Translations under genes and position numbers: made by a program | The notes under the pieces: generated by a model | What the model was told of the DNA's origin: nothing | The model's input: only the letters and a program-made list of their open reading frames with translations | Database searches by the model: none | Assembly (NCBI RefSeq): GCF_900021165.1 | Contig: NZ_FCOQ01000013.1 | Location: forward strand, 31,512-95,511 | Source: Paenibacillus phocaeensis | GTDB taxonomy: Bacteria; Bacillota; Bacilli; Paenibacillales; Paenibacillaceae | DNA: 64,000 nt | Direction of reading: 5' to 3' | In this document: positions 32,397 to 41,528 of the stretch, piece by piece | Layout of the letters: each line of letters begins with the position of its first letter | How positions within the stretch are numbered: position 1 is the first letter of the stretch

Positions 32397-33302
32397 TTAA
32401 ATATTTGCGGCCACGTTGCGCGCTTGTTCATCCAACCGCTGCGCAAAGGAAAAAATATCGTTAAAGTCCTCCATCGTCACCCGGATCTGCTGCTGGCTCT
32501 CCGCGATGGACGACTGGACGCGGCCGGTGCCTCCAGAAATCTCGGCGATTTCCTTGGTGATACCGCCAATCGTGACTTGAATCTTCGCCACGGATTCCGA
32601 TACCTCATTGGACAGCTTCCGCACTTCGGTCGCGACGACCTCAAACCCTCTGCCATGCTGGCCCGCGTGGGCGGCTTCAATCGCCGCGTTCAGGGCGAGC
32701 AGATGGGTTTGCGCAGCGATTTCGCGAATCGTCTGCACGATCCCTTGAACCAATTTGGCCTGCTCCTGCAGTCCCTCCAAAGTCAGCGTATTCTCTTCCG
32801 AAATTTCGGCAATCCGGTCTACGCTCAACAGCAGTTCCCGGCTCCGGCTGATTCCCTCTTCCGCACTCCGGTTCAAGGTGTGGGAAGTCGTCTCCAATTC
32901 CTTGACCACTTCGCTCAAAGTGAATTGGCGCGCCGTAATATCCGTCGCGATTTTCGAGACGCCGATGATCTCGGTTTCCTGTTCATTGTAGATCGGCATA
33001 TAAGTGGCCTCCAGCCACACCGTTTCCCCGCGAGCATTTCTTCGTTCTATCTTATCCTGAAAGCTTTGTCCGGACAGCAGATCGCTCCAGAATTTCTCAT
33101 AAGCCGGCGAGTCGGCAAAGGTATCGAAGCAGAAATCCCGATGCCGCATGGTTAGGATTTCTTCAACTGAATACCCCATCGCAATGGCGAACACCTCGTT
33201 CACATAGGTCACCTTGCGATCGACGTCAAAACGGATCATCGCCAGATTTTTCTCCAGCGCCCTCATGAGCAGCTCGTTCGTTACCGTTTGTGCATTCAAC
33301 AT
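32397..33302 (-). CDS. soluble PAS-methyl-accepting chemotaxis sensor
   Basis: About 301 residues from the ATG at 33302 (GGGGG upstream). N-terminal PAS domain (ALEKNLAMIRFDVDRKVTYVNEVFAIAMGYSVEEIL... IIGVSKIATDITAR), then a short coiled coil and the MCP signalling hairpin with the canonical tip REIAAQTHLLALNAAIEAAHAGQHGRGFEVVATEVRKL. There is no membrane segment. It should bind CheW/CheA and report an internal, perhaps redox or energy, signal. Confidence 0.85.
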   Translation of the reverse strand: MLNAQTVTNELLMRALEKNLAMIRFDVDRKVTYVNEVFAIAMGYSVEEILTMRHRDFCFDTFADSPAYEKFWSDLLSGQSFQDKIERRNARGETVWLEATYMPIYNEQETEIIGVSKIATDITARQFTLSEVVKELETTSHTLNRSAEEGISRSRELLLSVDRIAEISEENTLTLEGLQEQAKLVQGIVQTIREIAAQTHLLALNAAIEAAHAGQHGRGFEVVATEVRKLSNEVSESVAKIQVTIGGITKEIAEISGGTGRVQSSIAESQQQIRVTMEDFNDIFSFAQRLDEQARNVAANI

Positions 33303-33559
33303 TCTCAACCCCCACTATACAATCGACACGTGCGCAGCATTGAATGACAAGATCTAAAGCATCATTATACCATCTCCTTCTATACAAAAAATAGACATCA
33401 AAGATCAAAGCTCTCGGGAATGAACCAAATTTGAATTTTCCCCATGACAATCTCTACCACTTCCTATAAAATATTAAAGTCAATTTAAAATATTTTTTCG
33501 GCACCACGCTTCGCATGACACCTGTCAGGGAGTACCCAAAATTCGAAGGAGGAATGAAC
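33303..33559. other. divergent intergenic region
   Basis: AT-rich, with the promoters of the MCP and nucleotidase genes presumably inside. AAGGAGG (33546-33552) is the ribosome-binding site of the nucleotidase. No other feature is seen. Confidence 0.4.
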
Positions 33560-35842
33560 TTGAACAAACCTCGCAGTCCGAAATTCATCCTGATCGCATC
33601 CCTGTTGGCAGCCAGTCTGGCGGCCCTGCCGTTCTCCGCATCCGCCGCGGACGGAACCGGAGCGGCCACCGTCGATCTTCGCATTCTGGAGACGACCGAC
33701 CTGCACGTGAACATCGTCAATTACGACTACTTTGCGGACAAACCCACGGACGAGTACGGCTTGGCCAAGACGGCAACCTTGATCAAACAAGCCCGCGCCG
33801 AAGCGAAGAACAGCCTGCTCATCGACAACGGCGACCTGATTCAGGGCAACCCGCTGGGCGATTACATCGCAACGGTGGACAAGCTGCAGGAAGGCGAAAT
33901 CCATCCGGTCTACAAAGCGATGAATTTGCTCGGTTATGACGCAGGCAACTTCGGCAACCACGAGTTCAACTACGGCATAGACTTCCTGAAGACCGCCGTC
34001 CAAGGTTCGGATTTCCCTTACGTCAACGCCAACATCTACCTGGACGACAAGGATCAAGACCCTTCGAACGACAAGAACGCCTTCACCCCCTATCTTATCC
34101 TCGACAAAGAGGTCATCGATAGCACGGGCGCTAAGCATAACCTGAAGGTTGGAATCATCGGCTTCGTGCCGCCGCAGATCATGTCCTGGGACAAGGCGCA
34201 TCTGGAGGGCAACCTGATCGCGAAGGATATCGTGGAAACAGCGAAGAAATTCGTGCCTCAGATGAAAAAAGAAGGCGCCGACCTCATCATCGCGGTGCCG
34301 CACTCCGGCTTCGAGGACATCCCGCAAACGCCGCTGATGGAGAACTCGGTTCTGTACCTGAGCAAGGTGGAAGGTATCGACGCGATCCTGTTCGGCCACG
34401 CGCATAAGGTGTTCCCGGATGCCTCTTTCGAAGGCAAGACCGGCGTTGACCTCGCCAAAGGCACGATCAACGGCGTGCCGGCCGTCGAACCGGGGTATTG
34501 GGGCAACAACCTCGGGATCATCGACCTGACCCTGGAGAAATCCGGCGATACCTGGTCGGTGAAGAACTCCAAAGTCGCCGTGAAGCCGATTTATGACACG
34601 GTGAATAAGAAGCCGTTAGTAGATGCGGACGAAACGATTTGGAAGGCGATTGAGGAAGACCACGAGGCCACGCTGAAATATGTCCGAGGCCCGGTTGGCA
34701 AGACCAGCGCCCCGATCAACAGCTGGTTCGCTTTGATCCAGGACGATCCCTCGATTCAAATCGTGACCAACGCGCAGAAATGGTACGTTGAGAAACATCT
34801 GGAAGGCACGGAATATGAAGGCCTTCCGGTATTGTCGGCGGGCGCTCCGTTCAAAGCCGGCGGACGCCAAGGCGCGAACTACTACACGGACATCCCGGCC
34901 GGCGACATCGCCATCAAGAACGTGGCCGACCTGTACTTGTACTCCAACACAGTGAACGCCGTGCTGGTGACCGGCGCCGAAGTGAAGGAATGGCTCGAAT
35001 GGTCGGCCGGACAGTTTAACCAAATCGATCCGACCAAGACGGAAGCCCAGGAGCTCGTGAACTACGACTTCCCAACCTATAACTTCGACGTCATCGACGG
35101 CGTAACGTATCAAATTGATGTGACGCAGCCGGCGAAATACGACGCCAAGGGCGGCGTGCTAAACGAGAAATCGAGCCGCATCGTCAATCTGTCCTATGAC
35201 GGCAAACCGATCGATCCGGCGCAAAAATTCGTCGTCGCCAGCAACAATTACCGCGCGTCGTCCAGTAAATTCGCAAATCCGGACGGAAAGCGGATCATCC
35301 TGGCCTCGCCGGACGAGAACCGCCAGGTGATCATCGACTACATCCGCGAGAACGGCACGATCAACCCGACCGCGGACGACAACTGGTCGCTCGCTCCGTT
35401 TGGCAAGGCCAACGTTACGTTCGCGACTTCGCCGGCCGCGAAAGAAACGGCTGCGAAAGCGGGCAACCTGAAATTTCTGGCCGACACGAAGGACGGATAT
35501 GCCACCTTCCAGCTCAGCTCGGCGGCCGAATCGGCCAACCCGGCACCGACTCCTGCGCCGACACCGACGCCAACGCCGGCACCGACACCAGCACCAACAC
35601 CAGTGCCAGCGCCTGAACCTTCGCCGACACCGGCTCCTGCGCCTGTGACGCCGAAGCCAACGGCTCCAGCTCCCGTACCGGCTGCCGGGAAGGACCTCGT
35701 CTACGTCGTGAAGAAGGGCGATACCCTGTATGACATCGCACTGGAGCACGGCACGACCTGGCAGGCACTCGCCAAGCACAACAAATTGTCCAACCCGCAT
35801 CTGATCCGGATCGGACAGACAATTCAGATCCCGGTAAAGTAG
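33560..35842 (+). CDS. secreted 2',3'-cyclic-nucleotide phosphodiesterase/nucleotidase with LysM domain
   Basis: About 760 residues. The TTG at 33560 is preferred over the ATG at 33554 because AAGGAGG ends only 1 nt before that ATG but 7 nt before the TTG. It has a signal peptide (FILIASLLAASLAALPFSASAA) and a metallophosphoesterase domain with TDLHVNI, NGDLIQGNPLGDY, GNHEFNYG and the FGHAH motif. A 5'-nucleotidase C-terminal domain, a Pro/Thr/Ala-rich linker (about residues 660-715) and a C-terminal LysM (VYVVKKGDTLYDIALEHG) follow. It would cleave extracellular nucleotides while held to the cell wall. Confidence 0.9.
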   Translation: MNKPRSPKFILIASLLAASLAALPFSASAADGTGAATVDLRILETTDLHVNIVNYDYFADKPTDEYGLAKTATLIKQARAEAKNSLLIDNGDLIQGNPLGDYIATVDKLQEGEIHPVYKAMNLLGYDAGNFGNHEFNYGIDFLKTAVQGSDFPYVNANIYLDDKDQDPSNDKNAFTPYLILDKEVIDSTGAKHNLKVGIIGFVPPQIMSWDKAHLEGNLIAKDIVETAKKFVPQMKKEGADLIIAVPHSGFEDIPQTPLMENSVLYLSKVEGIDAILFGHAHKVFPDASFEGKTGVDLAKGTINGVPAVEPGYWGNNLGIIDLTLEKSGDTWSVKNSKVAVKPIYDTVNKKPLVDADETIWKAIEEDHEATLKYVRGPVGKTSAPINSWFALIQDDPSIQIVTNAQKWYVEKHLEGTEYEGLPVLSAGAPFKAGGRQGANYYTDIPAGDIAIKNVADLYLYSNTVNAVLVTGAEVKEWLEWSAGQFNQIDPTKTEAQELVNYDFPTYNFDVIDGVTYQIDVTQPAKYDAKGGVLNEKSSRIVNLSYDGKPIDPAQKFVVASNNYRASSSKFANPDGKRIILASPDENRQVIIDYIRENGTINPTADDNWSLAPFGKANVTFATSPAAKETAAKAGNLKFLADTKDGYATFQLSSAAESANPAPTPAPTPTPTPAPTPAPTPVPAPEPSPTPAPAPVTPKPTAPAPVPAAGKDLVYVVKKGDTLYDIALEHGTTWQALAKHNKLSNPHLIRIGQTIQIPVK

Positions 35843-35874
35843 CGTAACGCACGGCTTTACCGTACCAACAAACC

Positions 35875-35926
35875 GAGCTGTCTCTGAAGGTCATGAAAGT
35901 GACCCCGGAGGCAGCTCTGTTTTATT
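35875..35926 (+). terminator. terminator after nucleotidase gene
   Basis: GAGCTGTCTC paired with GAGGCAGCTC around a 30-nt loop region, then TGTTTTATTT on the plus strand. Confidence 0.6.
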
Positions 35927-36096
35927 TGAGACGACCCCTCCATCCTCAACTTCCACGCCGAAGAATGCGTCCGCCCATGTGACAAAAATGTTTGTTTGCG
36001 GATCGTTTTGTAAGACGAATCGAGGGAGAAGCTTTCTCGTCTGGGCTATGATGTACCTAGATCAAAAGGCGAGACCTGGGTGAGGAGCGGAACGGT

Positions 36097-37653
36097 TTGG
36101 ACAAGACAAAAACGACATTGCTGAAAAAAACGCTGCAAACGTCCCTGCTATGGGGATGTATCATCGGAAGTATGATCAACATAAACGAAGCAGCCGCGAT
36201 GCCGGGGAATGCCGAGGCAGCGGTTCGAGCCCATGAGGCAGCGGCCGAAGGGGGCGTCGAGGAATTCAAAACGCAATTGGACGATCAGATCCCCAAATGG
36301 CAGAAGAAATACGGGGTCCCGGGCGTAGCCGTGGGCATCGTGCACGATGGGAAAATCGCCTATCAACTGACTTACGGATACGCAGATAAGGATAAGAAGC
36401 TTCCGGTTACGGACAAAACGCTTTTTCAGGCGGGTTCGATCTCTAAAAGCTTGACCGCCTGGGGGATTTTGCATCTTGCGGATCAGGGCGTGCTGTCTCT
36501 GGACGACCCCGTCAATAAGCACTTATCCCGCTGGCAGCTCCAAACATCCGGCTTCGACCCGGATGAAGTCACGATCCGCCGGCTGCTGAGCCACACTGCC
36601 GGATTGCCGGCGCACCGGGGATACCTTGGAACGGCTCCCGGAAAGCGACTTCCCACGCTCGAGGAATCGTTGTCGGGAAAAGGTAGATGGGACAAACCCC
36701 TGACCGTCGCCAAGCGCCCCGGAGAACAAGCCTTCTATTCCGGGGCGGGTTATACCCTGCTGCAGTTGGTGATCGAAGAAGCCACCGGACTTCCTTTTGC
36801 GCGTTACATGGACGAGGAAGTGTTGAAACCGCTCGGGATGGCTTCCAGTTCGTTCCGGCAGGACACCGATGAACCCGAGATGGCCAAGAGCTACGGCTAT
36901 TTCGGCCAGGAGTTGCCGGATTACCGGTTCGCGGAACAGGCCGCGGCGGGCCTAAGAACCAATCTGACGGATTTGTTGAACCTCCTTCCGGCAAGCATGG
37001 ACCGGGGCGAGGGTTATCCGCCGGGGGGCGGGCTGCTGCCCGGCCAACTTGTAGACGAGATGCAAAGGCCGGTACTGGGCGAAAACGGGTTAGGCGTCTT
37101 CGTGCGAAAGCTGCCGCAAGACCGCGTCTTGATTTACCACGACGGCAGCAACCGGGGGTGGCATTCTTTTTACGGCTTGATCCCGGCGACCCGGGACGGC
37201 TTGGTCATCTTGACGAACAGCGAAAACGGCGTGGATCTCAGGCAAGATATTTACAACGCCTGGATGAAATACGAGACCGGCGAATTCCCCGAAAGCTACT
37301 ATGCGGTAGAGCAAATGCGAAAAACGAATCATCTGATCGGGGCGGCCCTGGGAATTGCGTTAGGCGCGTATTTGCTGGTGTTCGTCTTGCGGCTTGAGGG
37401 AGGCCGGAGAGTTTTTATCGCCATCCATCCGCAAAAACCATATATCCGGCTAGGCATCCGCACGCTGCTGGTTCTGCTTTCGGGTTCCGCGCTCATTGGC
37501 GCCGGTTATGTTTGGAGTGTACTGAGCCTCTATTCCGGCTATAAAACGGTATATCTTTGGGTGTTGGCATGGCACATCGCCCTCCTGATCGCGGGAGGGT
37601 TCCCCAAAAAGCCGAAAACGTACAGGAACAAGCGAGATTTAACATCGAGTTAA
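36097..37653 (+). CDS. membrane serine hydrolase (beta-lactamase/PBP4* family)
   Basis: 518 residues with a TTG start behind GAGGAGCGG. N-terminal signal anchor, then a class C beta-lactamase-like domain with the S-x-x-K motif SISK (114-117) and a YSG in place of the YSN motif (AFYSGAGY). The third motif is HDGSNRGW (H-x-G). The C-terminal 100 residues form two to three membrane segments (IGAALGIALGAYLLVFVL, TLLVLLSGSALIGAGYVW, LWVLAWHIALLIAGG). Such proteins are peptidases or esterases of the cell surface; the substrate is unknown. Confidence 0.8.
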   Translation: MDKTKTTLLKKTLQTSLLWGCIIGSMININEAAAMPGNAEAAVRAHEAAAEGGVEEFKTQLDDQIPKWQKKYGVPGVAVGIVHDGKIAYQLTYGYADKDKKLPVTDKTLFQAGSISKSLTAWGILHLADQGVLSLDDPVNKHLSRWQLQTSGFDPDEVTIRRLLSHTAGLPAHRGYLGTAPGKRLPTLEESLSGKGRWDKPLTVAKRPGEQAFYSGAGYTLLQLVIEEATGLPFARYMDEEVLKPLGMASSSFRQDTDEPEMAKSYGYFGQELPDYRFAEQAAAGLRTNLTDLLNLLPASMDRGEGYPPGGGLLPGQLVDEMQRPVLGENGLGVFVRKLPQDRVLIYHDGSNRGWHSFYGLIPATRDGLVILTNSENGVDLRQDIYNAWMKYETGEFPESYYAVEQMRKTNHLIGAALGIALGAYLLVFVLRLEGGRRVFIAIHPQKPYIRLGIRTLLVLLSGSALIGAGYVWSVLSLYSGYKTVYLWVLAWHIALLIAGGFPKKPKTYRNKRDLTSS

Positions 37654-37710
37654 CCTTCGTTAACGCCAGCTGGGCCGCGCGTGATACGATCGGACTAAGG
37701 AGCGGAATCC

Positions 37711-37791
37711 CCCGGCGTTTAACTTCATAGAATAAAGCGAGCAGCAGGATCGTATCATATCCTGCTGCTCTTTTCACTATGTTCACCCGCT
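37711..37791 (+). repeat. dispersed hairpin repeat, copy 1 (terminator)
   Basis: About 80 bp, matching 47570-47650. The hairpin has perfect 12-bp arms (37739-37750, GAGCAGCAGGAT, and 37759-37770) followed by TTTT. It serves as terminator for the serine hydrolase gene. Outside the stem, the flanks (CCCGGCG...TTCA..G.ATAA before; TTTTC.CT...TTC.CCCGC after) are also shared with the second copy. Confidence 0.7.
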
Positions 37792-37806
37792 CGGGGGATT
37801 GAAATG

Positions 37807-38538
37807 CTATTTTAAATACTTGACCAAATCTCCCCAAAATGCCGGGTAATGCTGCCAGTTCACAAATTCCAGCGATCCCCAGTGCGGCGCGCAGTCGCTC
37901 GCGAAAGCCGCCGTCTTGCCCTTACCGTATTTCCCCAGAACAAGAATCGGATCGCCTTCATGACTCAATATTTCTTCCGCTCCCGGCTTCGTAATCAATT
38001 TATTATAGCCAAGCAGCTTTGGCCAAGCTCCGAACGAATCGATCAACGGATGGGATCGGGGCGCTTTCGGAGAGATACCCTCCGGTTTCTCCACACGATC
38101 TTCACCAGGCATCATTTCAACCGGTAAGACTTCTGCCAACGGGGAGTTCCGGTAGTTCGCCTTCCCCTCGATCCCCATGAATGTGAGATATCCTCCGATC
38201 ATCAGGAGTCCCCCGCCCGCGGAAACGAACTGTTTGATCAGCTCAAGTCCGTTAGGCAACATTTCCATTTGGTAAAAGGTCGGGTTCTGCAACAAGAAGG
38301 TATTTGCGCCCACATCGCTCAGCACAATCGCATCATACACCTGAAGTTCTTCCAACGTTCTGGGAAAACGCACCTGCACTTCGTGGGAAGGCATGTAAGT
38401 AACGTCAACGCCTTCTTCATGCAGGCAGGACAGTAGATAAGTAGCGCCTTCTTCGTATTTCGTCGATGTAAAACTGTCAAACCCTTTCGTATGAATCATG
38501 TGAATGATCCAGGATTCGCCGATAAATAATAGCTTCAT
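37807..38538 (-). CDS. glutamine-amidotransferase-like (ThuA-type) protein
   Basis: 243 residues from the ATG at 38538 with GGAGG upstream. The fold is that of class I amidotransferase-like proteins (LLFIGESWIIHMIHTKGFDSF, YDAIVLSDVGANTFLL, FVSAGGGLLMIGGYLTFMGIEGK, LGKYGKGKTAAFASDCAPHWGS). The usual catalytic Cys after GG is not obvious (GGYLTF), so catalysis is uncertain. It is the last gene of the sugar/ureido operon running leftward. Confidence 0.65.
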   Translation of the reverse strand: MKLLFIGESWIIHMIHTKGFDSFTSTKYEEGATYLLSCLHEEGVDVTYMPSHEVQVRFPRTLEELQVYDAIVLSDVGANTFLLQNPTFYQMEMLPNGLELIKQFVSAGGGLLMIGGYLTFMGIEGKANYRNSPLAEVLPVEMMPGEDRVEKPEGISPKAPRSHPLIDSFGAWPKLLGYNKLITKPGAEEILSHEGDPILVLGKYGKGKTAAFASDCAPHWGSLEFVNWQHYPAFWGDLVKYLK

Positions 38539-38583
38539 CAAATGACACCTCCGCTTTAGCTCATCGTCCGTTGTTCTTTCTCG

Positions 38584-39894
38584 TTATGCCTCTTCCGTTT
38601 CGCACCAATCCAGAATGGTTTTGGCTATCATTTTGACGGCGTCGATCACTTCGTCTACAGGCGTAAATTCGTCGCTGTGATGGGCAAGCCGGGGATCTCC
38701 AGGACCGAAATTGACGGTAGGAATCCCGACGTTGACCAGCCAGCCCATATCCGTGTGAAAGCCCAATCCTTCGATTTTCCCTTCCAGACCGATCGCTTGC
38801 AAAGACTGAACACAAGTTTGGACAAACGGATGGGATACTTCCGTTTCCGCACAATCCGCATCCACCATCCATTCAATTTCCGGCATATTTTCGCTTAGCC
38901 AAGGATCCGATTGGGCAAGGTTACGGATAAATTCCTCCAGTTCTTTTTTCACATGCCCGCCGACGAACTTCTCGTCCCGTTCCGAAGGCAAATATTGCGC
39001 GTTAAATACGATTTCGGCCTGATTCGCGAACGATGTCGGATACTCTCCCGCATTGAACTGGGCGACGTGTACTTGGCAAGGGATCGGGAGCAGAGGGTGG
39101 GTTTTGCGAACAGCCCAATCCTCATTCAGCAGATCGAATTGATCCAGAAATAATCGGGCTTTCTTGACCGCGTCGACCGCGCCGCCAGCCTGCCAGTCCG
39201 CTTGCGGCATTTCGATATGGCCGCTGCGGCCCTGGATCTTTAATTTGCCCCACAAAATCCCTCTGCACAAAGGGGCGATGGTCAGCGAGGTCGGCTCGGT
39301 CAGGATACACGCGTCCGCGCGGTACCCGTGATGGACGAAATCGAGCGCCCCCATGCCGCCGGCTTCTTCGTCAACGACGGTGCCCACGATGACGGGGCCC
39401 TTCAGCTTAACTCCGCTCCTGACGATCGCTTCGACCGCCATAATCATGGCGGCGACCCCGCCTTTCATATCAACCGCGCCGCGGCCAAACAGCTTCCCGT
39501 CAATCACTTCGGCGCCGAACGGATCGACCGTCCACTTCGATCCCGCCTTGACCACGTCGATGTGTCCGAACAACAGTAGCGATTTTCCCGCCGCTCCTTG
39601 TCCAAAAGTTGCGGCCAAATTCGGTCTTCCGCTAAAGTCCCTTCCCGGGTAATAACCGGCCATCCCTTCATATTGCTTCAGATCGTCCGCCACCGGTTCC
39701 CACATTTCGATTTCCGCGCCCAATCCGGACAGCTTCTTGGCGATAAATTCCTGGACGTCCTTCTCCTTGGACGGTGCGGCTTCCTCGAAAAACCATGGAT
39801 TTACGCTGGGAATTTGGATTAATTGCTGCAAAAATTCAATAATTTCATCGTGATGGCCGTCGATCCACTCCATGATTCGTTCCTGTTGATTCAT
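38584..39894 (-). CDS. M20 family deacylase (ArgE/DapE-like)
   Basis: 436 residues from the ATG at 39894 (GGAGG upstream). Metal-ligand motifs are present: GHIDVV (His), GRGAVDMKGG (bridging Asp), the catalytic VVDEEAGG pair, and a C-terminal GFHTDMG with a His. The family hydrolyses N-acyl or N-carbamoyl amino compounds with one or two zinc ions. In this operon it probably acts on the imported compound or on a product of the AllA-like enzyme. Confidence 0.85.
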   Translation of the reverse strand: MNQQERIMEWIDGHHDEIIEFLQQLIQIPSVNPWFFEEAAPSKEKDVQEFIAKKLSGLGAEIEMWEPVADDLKQYEGMAGYYPGRDFSGRPNLAATFGQGAAGKSLLLFGHIDVVKAGSKWTVDPFGAEVIDGKLFGRGAVDMKGGVAAMIMAVEAIVRSGVKLKGPVIVGTVVDEEAGGMGALDFVHHGYRADACILTEPTSLTIAPLCRGILWGKLKIQGRSGHIEMPQADWQAGGAVDAVKKARLFLDQFDLLNEDWAVRKTHPLLPIPCQVHVAQFNAGEYPTSFANQAEIVFNAQYLPSERDEKFVGGHVKKELEEFIRNLAQSDPWLSENMPEIEWMVDADCAETEVSHPFVQTCVQSLQAIGLEGKIEGLGFHTDMGWLVNVGIPTVNFGPGDPRLAHHSDEFTPVDEVIDAVKMIAKTILDWCETEEA

Positions 39895-39927
39895 CGGTCC
39901 CAAGCCTCCTATTTTCAAATCGCTTCT

Positions 39928-40437
39928 TTATCCGAACTGTACAATGTCTCCGTTTTTAAATTCGACCCAGGGGTTGATCATTTCGTCGCCAAATTTGTCC
40001 TGTTTTTTTTCAATGACAAACATATAACGGGCATCGCCTTCAACCGGATAAGCCGGACTATGCCAAACCCCGCGGCTCAAAACGATCGCTTGGCCCGGCT
40101 TAATTTTGAAGCATTTGACCGAGAGAGGATCGGGACATTCGTCGGGGTCGTCAATATTCGCGCACAGCGCAACCGGCTGAATGATCTCCTTGTCAAAAGG
40201 AAGCAGCAGCTCCTCCCGACTCACATGCCGCTCCATGGAAGCGACCTGGAATTCCCTTTCTTTGGTAACGACCAAACCTGCGCCGACCGGCACGTCAACG
40301 TCCAACATCTGGACATAACTCCAGCAATCCCATCCGTCGCCCGTTTTGGACGGAGCAGCGGACGGAAGGTCAATTACTTTTCCGAAGGGGCGAAAGGCCT
40401 CTTCCGTTAGCTCTTCCACGCTGAATCTATGCTGCAT
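39928..40437 (-). CDS. ureidoglycolate lyase-like protein (AllA family)
   Basis: 169 residues, the usual AllA length. It begins FSVEELTEEAFRPFGKVID and carries the cupin-like HREELLLPFDKE..., GQAIVLSRGVWHSPAYPVEGDARYMFVIE core typical of AllA, which splits ureidoglycolate to glyoxylate and urea. Other members of this fold act on different hydroxy-ureido or sugar acids. Location between a sugar-type binding protein and an M20 deacylase suggests a role in breaking down the imported substrate. Confidence 0.7.
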   Translation of the reverse strand: MQHRFSVEELTEEAFRPFGKVIDLPSAAPSKTGDGWDCWSYVQMLDVDVPVGAGLVVTKEREFQVASMERHVSREELLLPFDKEIIQPVALCANIDDPDECPDPLSVKCFKIKPGQAIVLSRGVWHSPAYPVEGDARYMFVIEKKQDKFGDEMINPWVEFKNGDIVQFG

Positions 40438-40464
40438 TTAATTATTAAGCCTCCTCATTTGCGG

Positions 40465-41508
40465 TTAGAAATCGAAGTTGTCCACGTTATCGCTCGTGAT
40501 TTCAAGCATGCCGATGAAGATGTTTGGACCGTCCACGGTTACATTGCCGACTGTCGGTATTTCCATGCCGTCCGTAATCTCCTTACCTTGTGCCAATTGA
40601 TCAAGAACATAAACGGTTGTGTATGCGAGTTTTCCCGGATCCCAAATGACGACCGTGTTAATCGTGCCGTTTTTGATGTAGTTGGTCACCACGCTGGGAA
40701 CCGCGATTCCGGTAATAGCGACTTGTCCCTTTTCCAATGTGCCCGCCTTTACCGCCTGTTCGACGACTTCGCCCGCAGCCGGGGTTTCGCCGCCCGCAAA
40801 ACCGATGATGCCTTTCAGGTCCGGATACGTTTTGATCAAATTTTGCGCATTGGCGTAGGCCTTCTGCTGATCGTCGTCACTGGATACGGTCGTCACGATT
40901 TCAATGTCCGGATAATTGGCTTCCAAATAGGCCTTCGCCGCATCCGATTTGGCGATTTGGTTCTGGGATCCGAGACCGGCTACCATAAACGCGACCTGGC
41001 CTTTGCCTCCGATTTCCTCGCCGATAATCTGCGCCATTTTTTCTCCGACTTCCTTGTCGGTAGCCGGGGCAACATAATATTGACGGTCGGTATCGGGGGC
41101 ATCGCTGTCCCAGGTGACGACTTTGACGTCCTGGCCGGCTGCCTTTTTGAATATCGGGCCAACCGCTTGGGCGTCATTCGGCGAAACGCCGATGCCGTCC
41201 ACTTGTCGGGTCAACATATCCTGGATCATGTTAATCTGCTTGGAAGAGTCCGCCTCAGTAGGGGCGTTATAGATGACTTCCACGTTCAAATCCGCCGCCG
41301 CCTGCTCGACACCTTTTTCCGCCGCGGCCCAATAAGCCGGACCAATCGACTTGGGATTCATGAAATACGTTCTCGAACCGGACGACGAAGAGGTCGAATT
41401 CCCGCCGTTCCCCGCGTTTTCCCGAGCTCCGGAGCCGCCCGAATTTGCGCAAGCAGCCAGATTCACCGCCAATAAGCCAGCCATTAACGTCATACCGATT
41501 TTTCTCAT
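40465..41508 (-). CDS. sugar ABC transporter substrate-binding lipoprotein
   Basis: About 347 residues. The ATG at 41508 has GGAGGGG 7 nt upstream; a TTG at 41523 lies inside that site. Lipoprotein signal peptide MRKIGMTLMAGLLAVNLAAC (Cys 20), a Ser/Gly-rich linker, and a periplasmic binding protein type 1 domain of the RbsB/RhaS/LsrB class (YFMNPKSIGPAYWAAAEKGV..., DGIGVSPNDA..., VVTWDSDAPDTDRQYYV). It delivers a pentose, deoxysugar or similar compound to the two permeases encoded next. Confidence 0.85.
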   Translation of the reverse strand: MRKIGMTLMAGLLAVNLAACANSGGSGARENAGNGGNSTSSSSGSRTYFMNPKSIGPAYWAAAEKGVEQAAADLNVEVIYNAPTEADSSKQINMIQDMLTRQVDGIGVSPNDAQAVGPIFKKAAGQDVKVVTWDSDAPDTDRQYYVAPATDKEVGEKMAQIIGEEIGGKGQVAFMVAGLGSQNQIAKSDAAKAYLEANYPDIEIVTTVSSDDDQQKAYANAQNLIKTYPDLKGIIGFAGGETPAAGEVVEQAVKAGTLEKGQVAITGIAVPSVVTNYIKNGTINTVVIWDPGKLAYTTVYVLDQLAQGKEITDGMEIPTVGNVTVDGPNIFIGMLEITSDNVDNFDF

Positions 41509-41528
41509 TTCTTTCCCCTCCAATTTAG

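Noticed and set aside
33485..34405. 306-codon minus-strand open frame opposite the nucleotidase gene.
   Set aside because: Shadow frame; the plus strand encodes a signal peptide and metallophosphoesterase motifs.
37351..37660. Plus-strand serine hydrolase C-terminus as a separate small membrane gene.
   Set aside because: The frame is continuous with the hydrolase domain, and this family often has C-terminal membrane segments.
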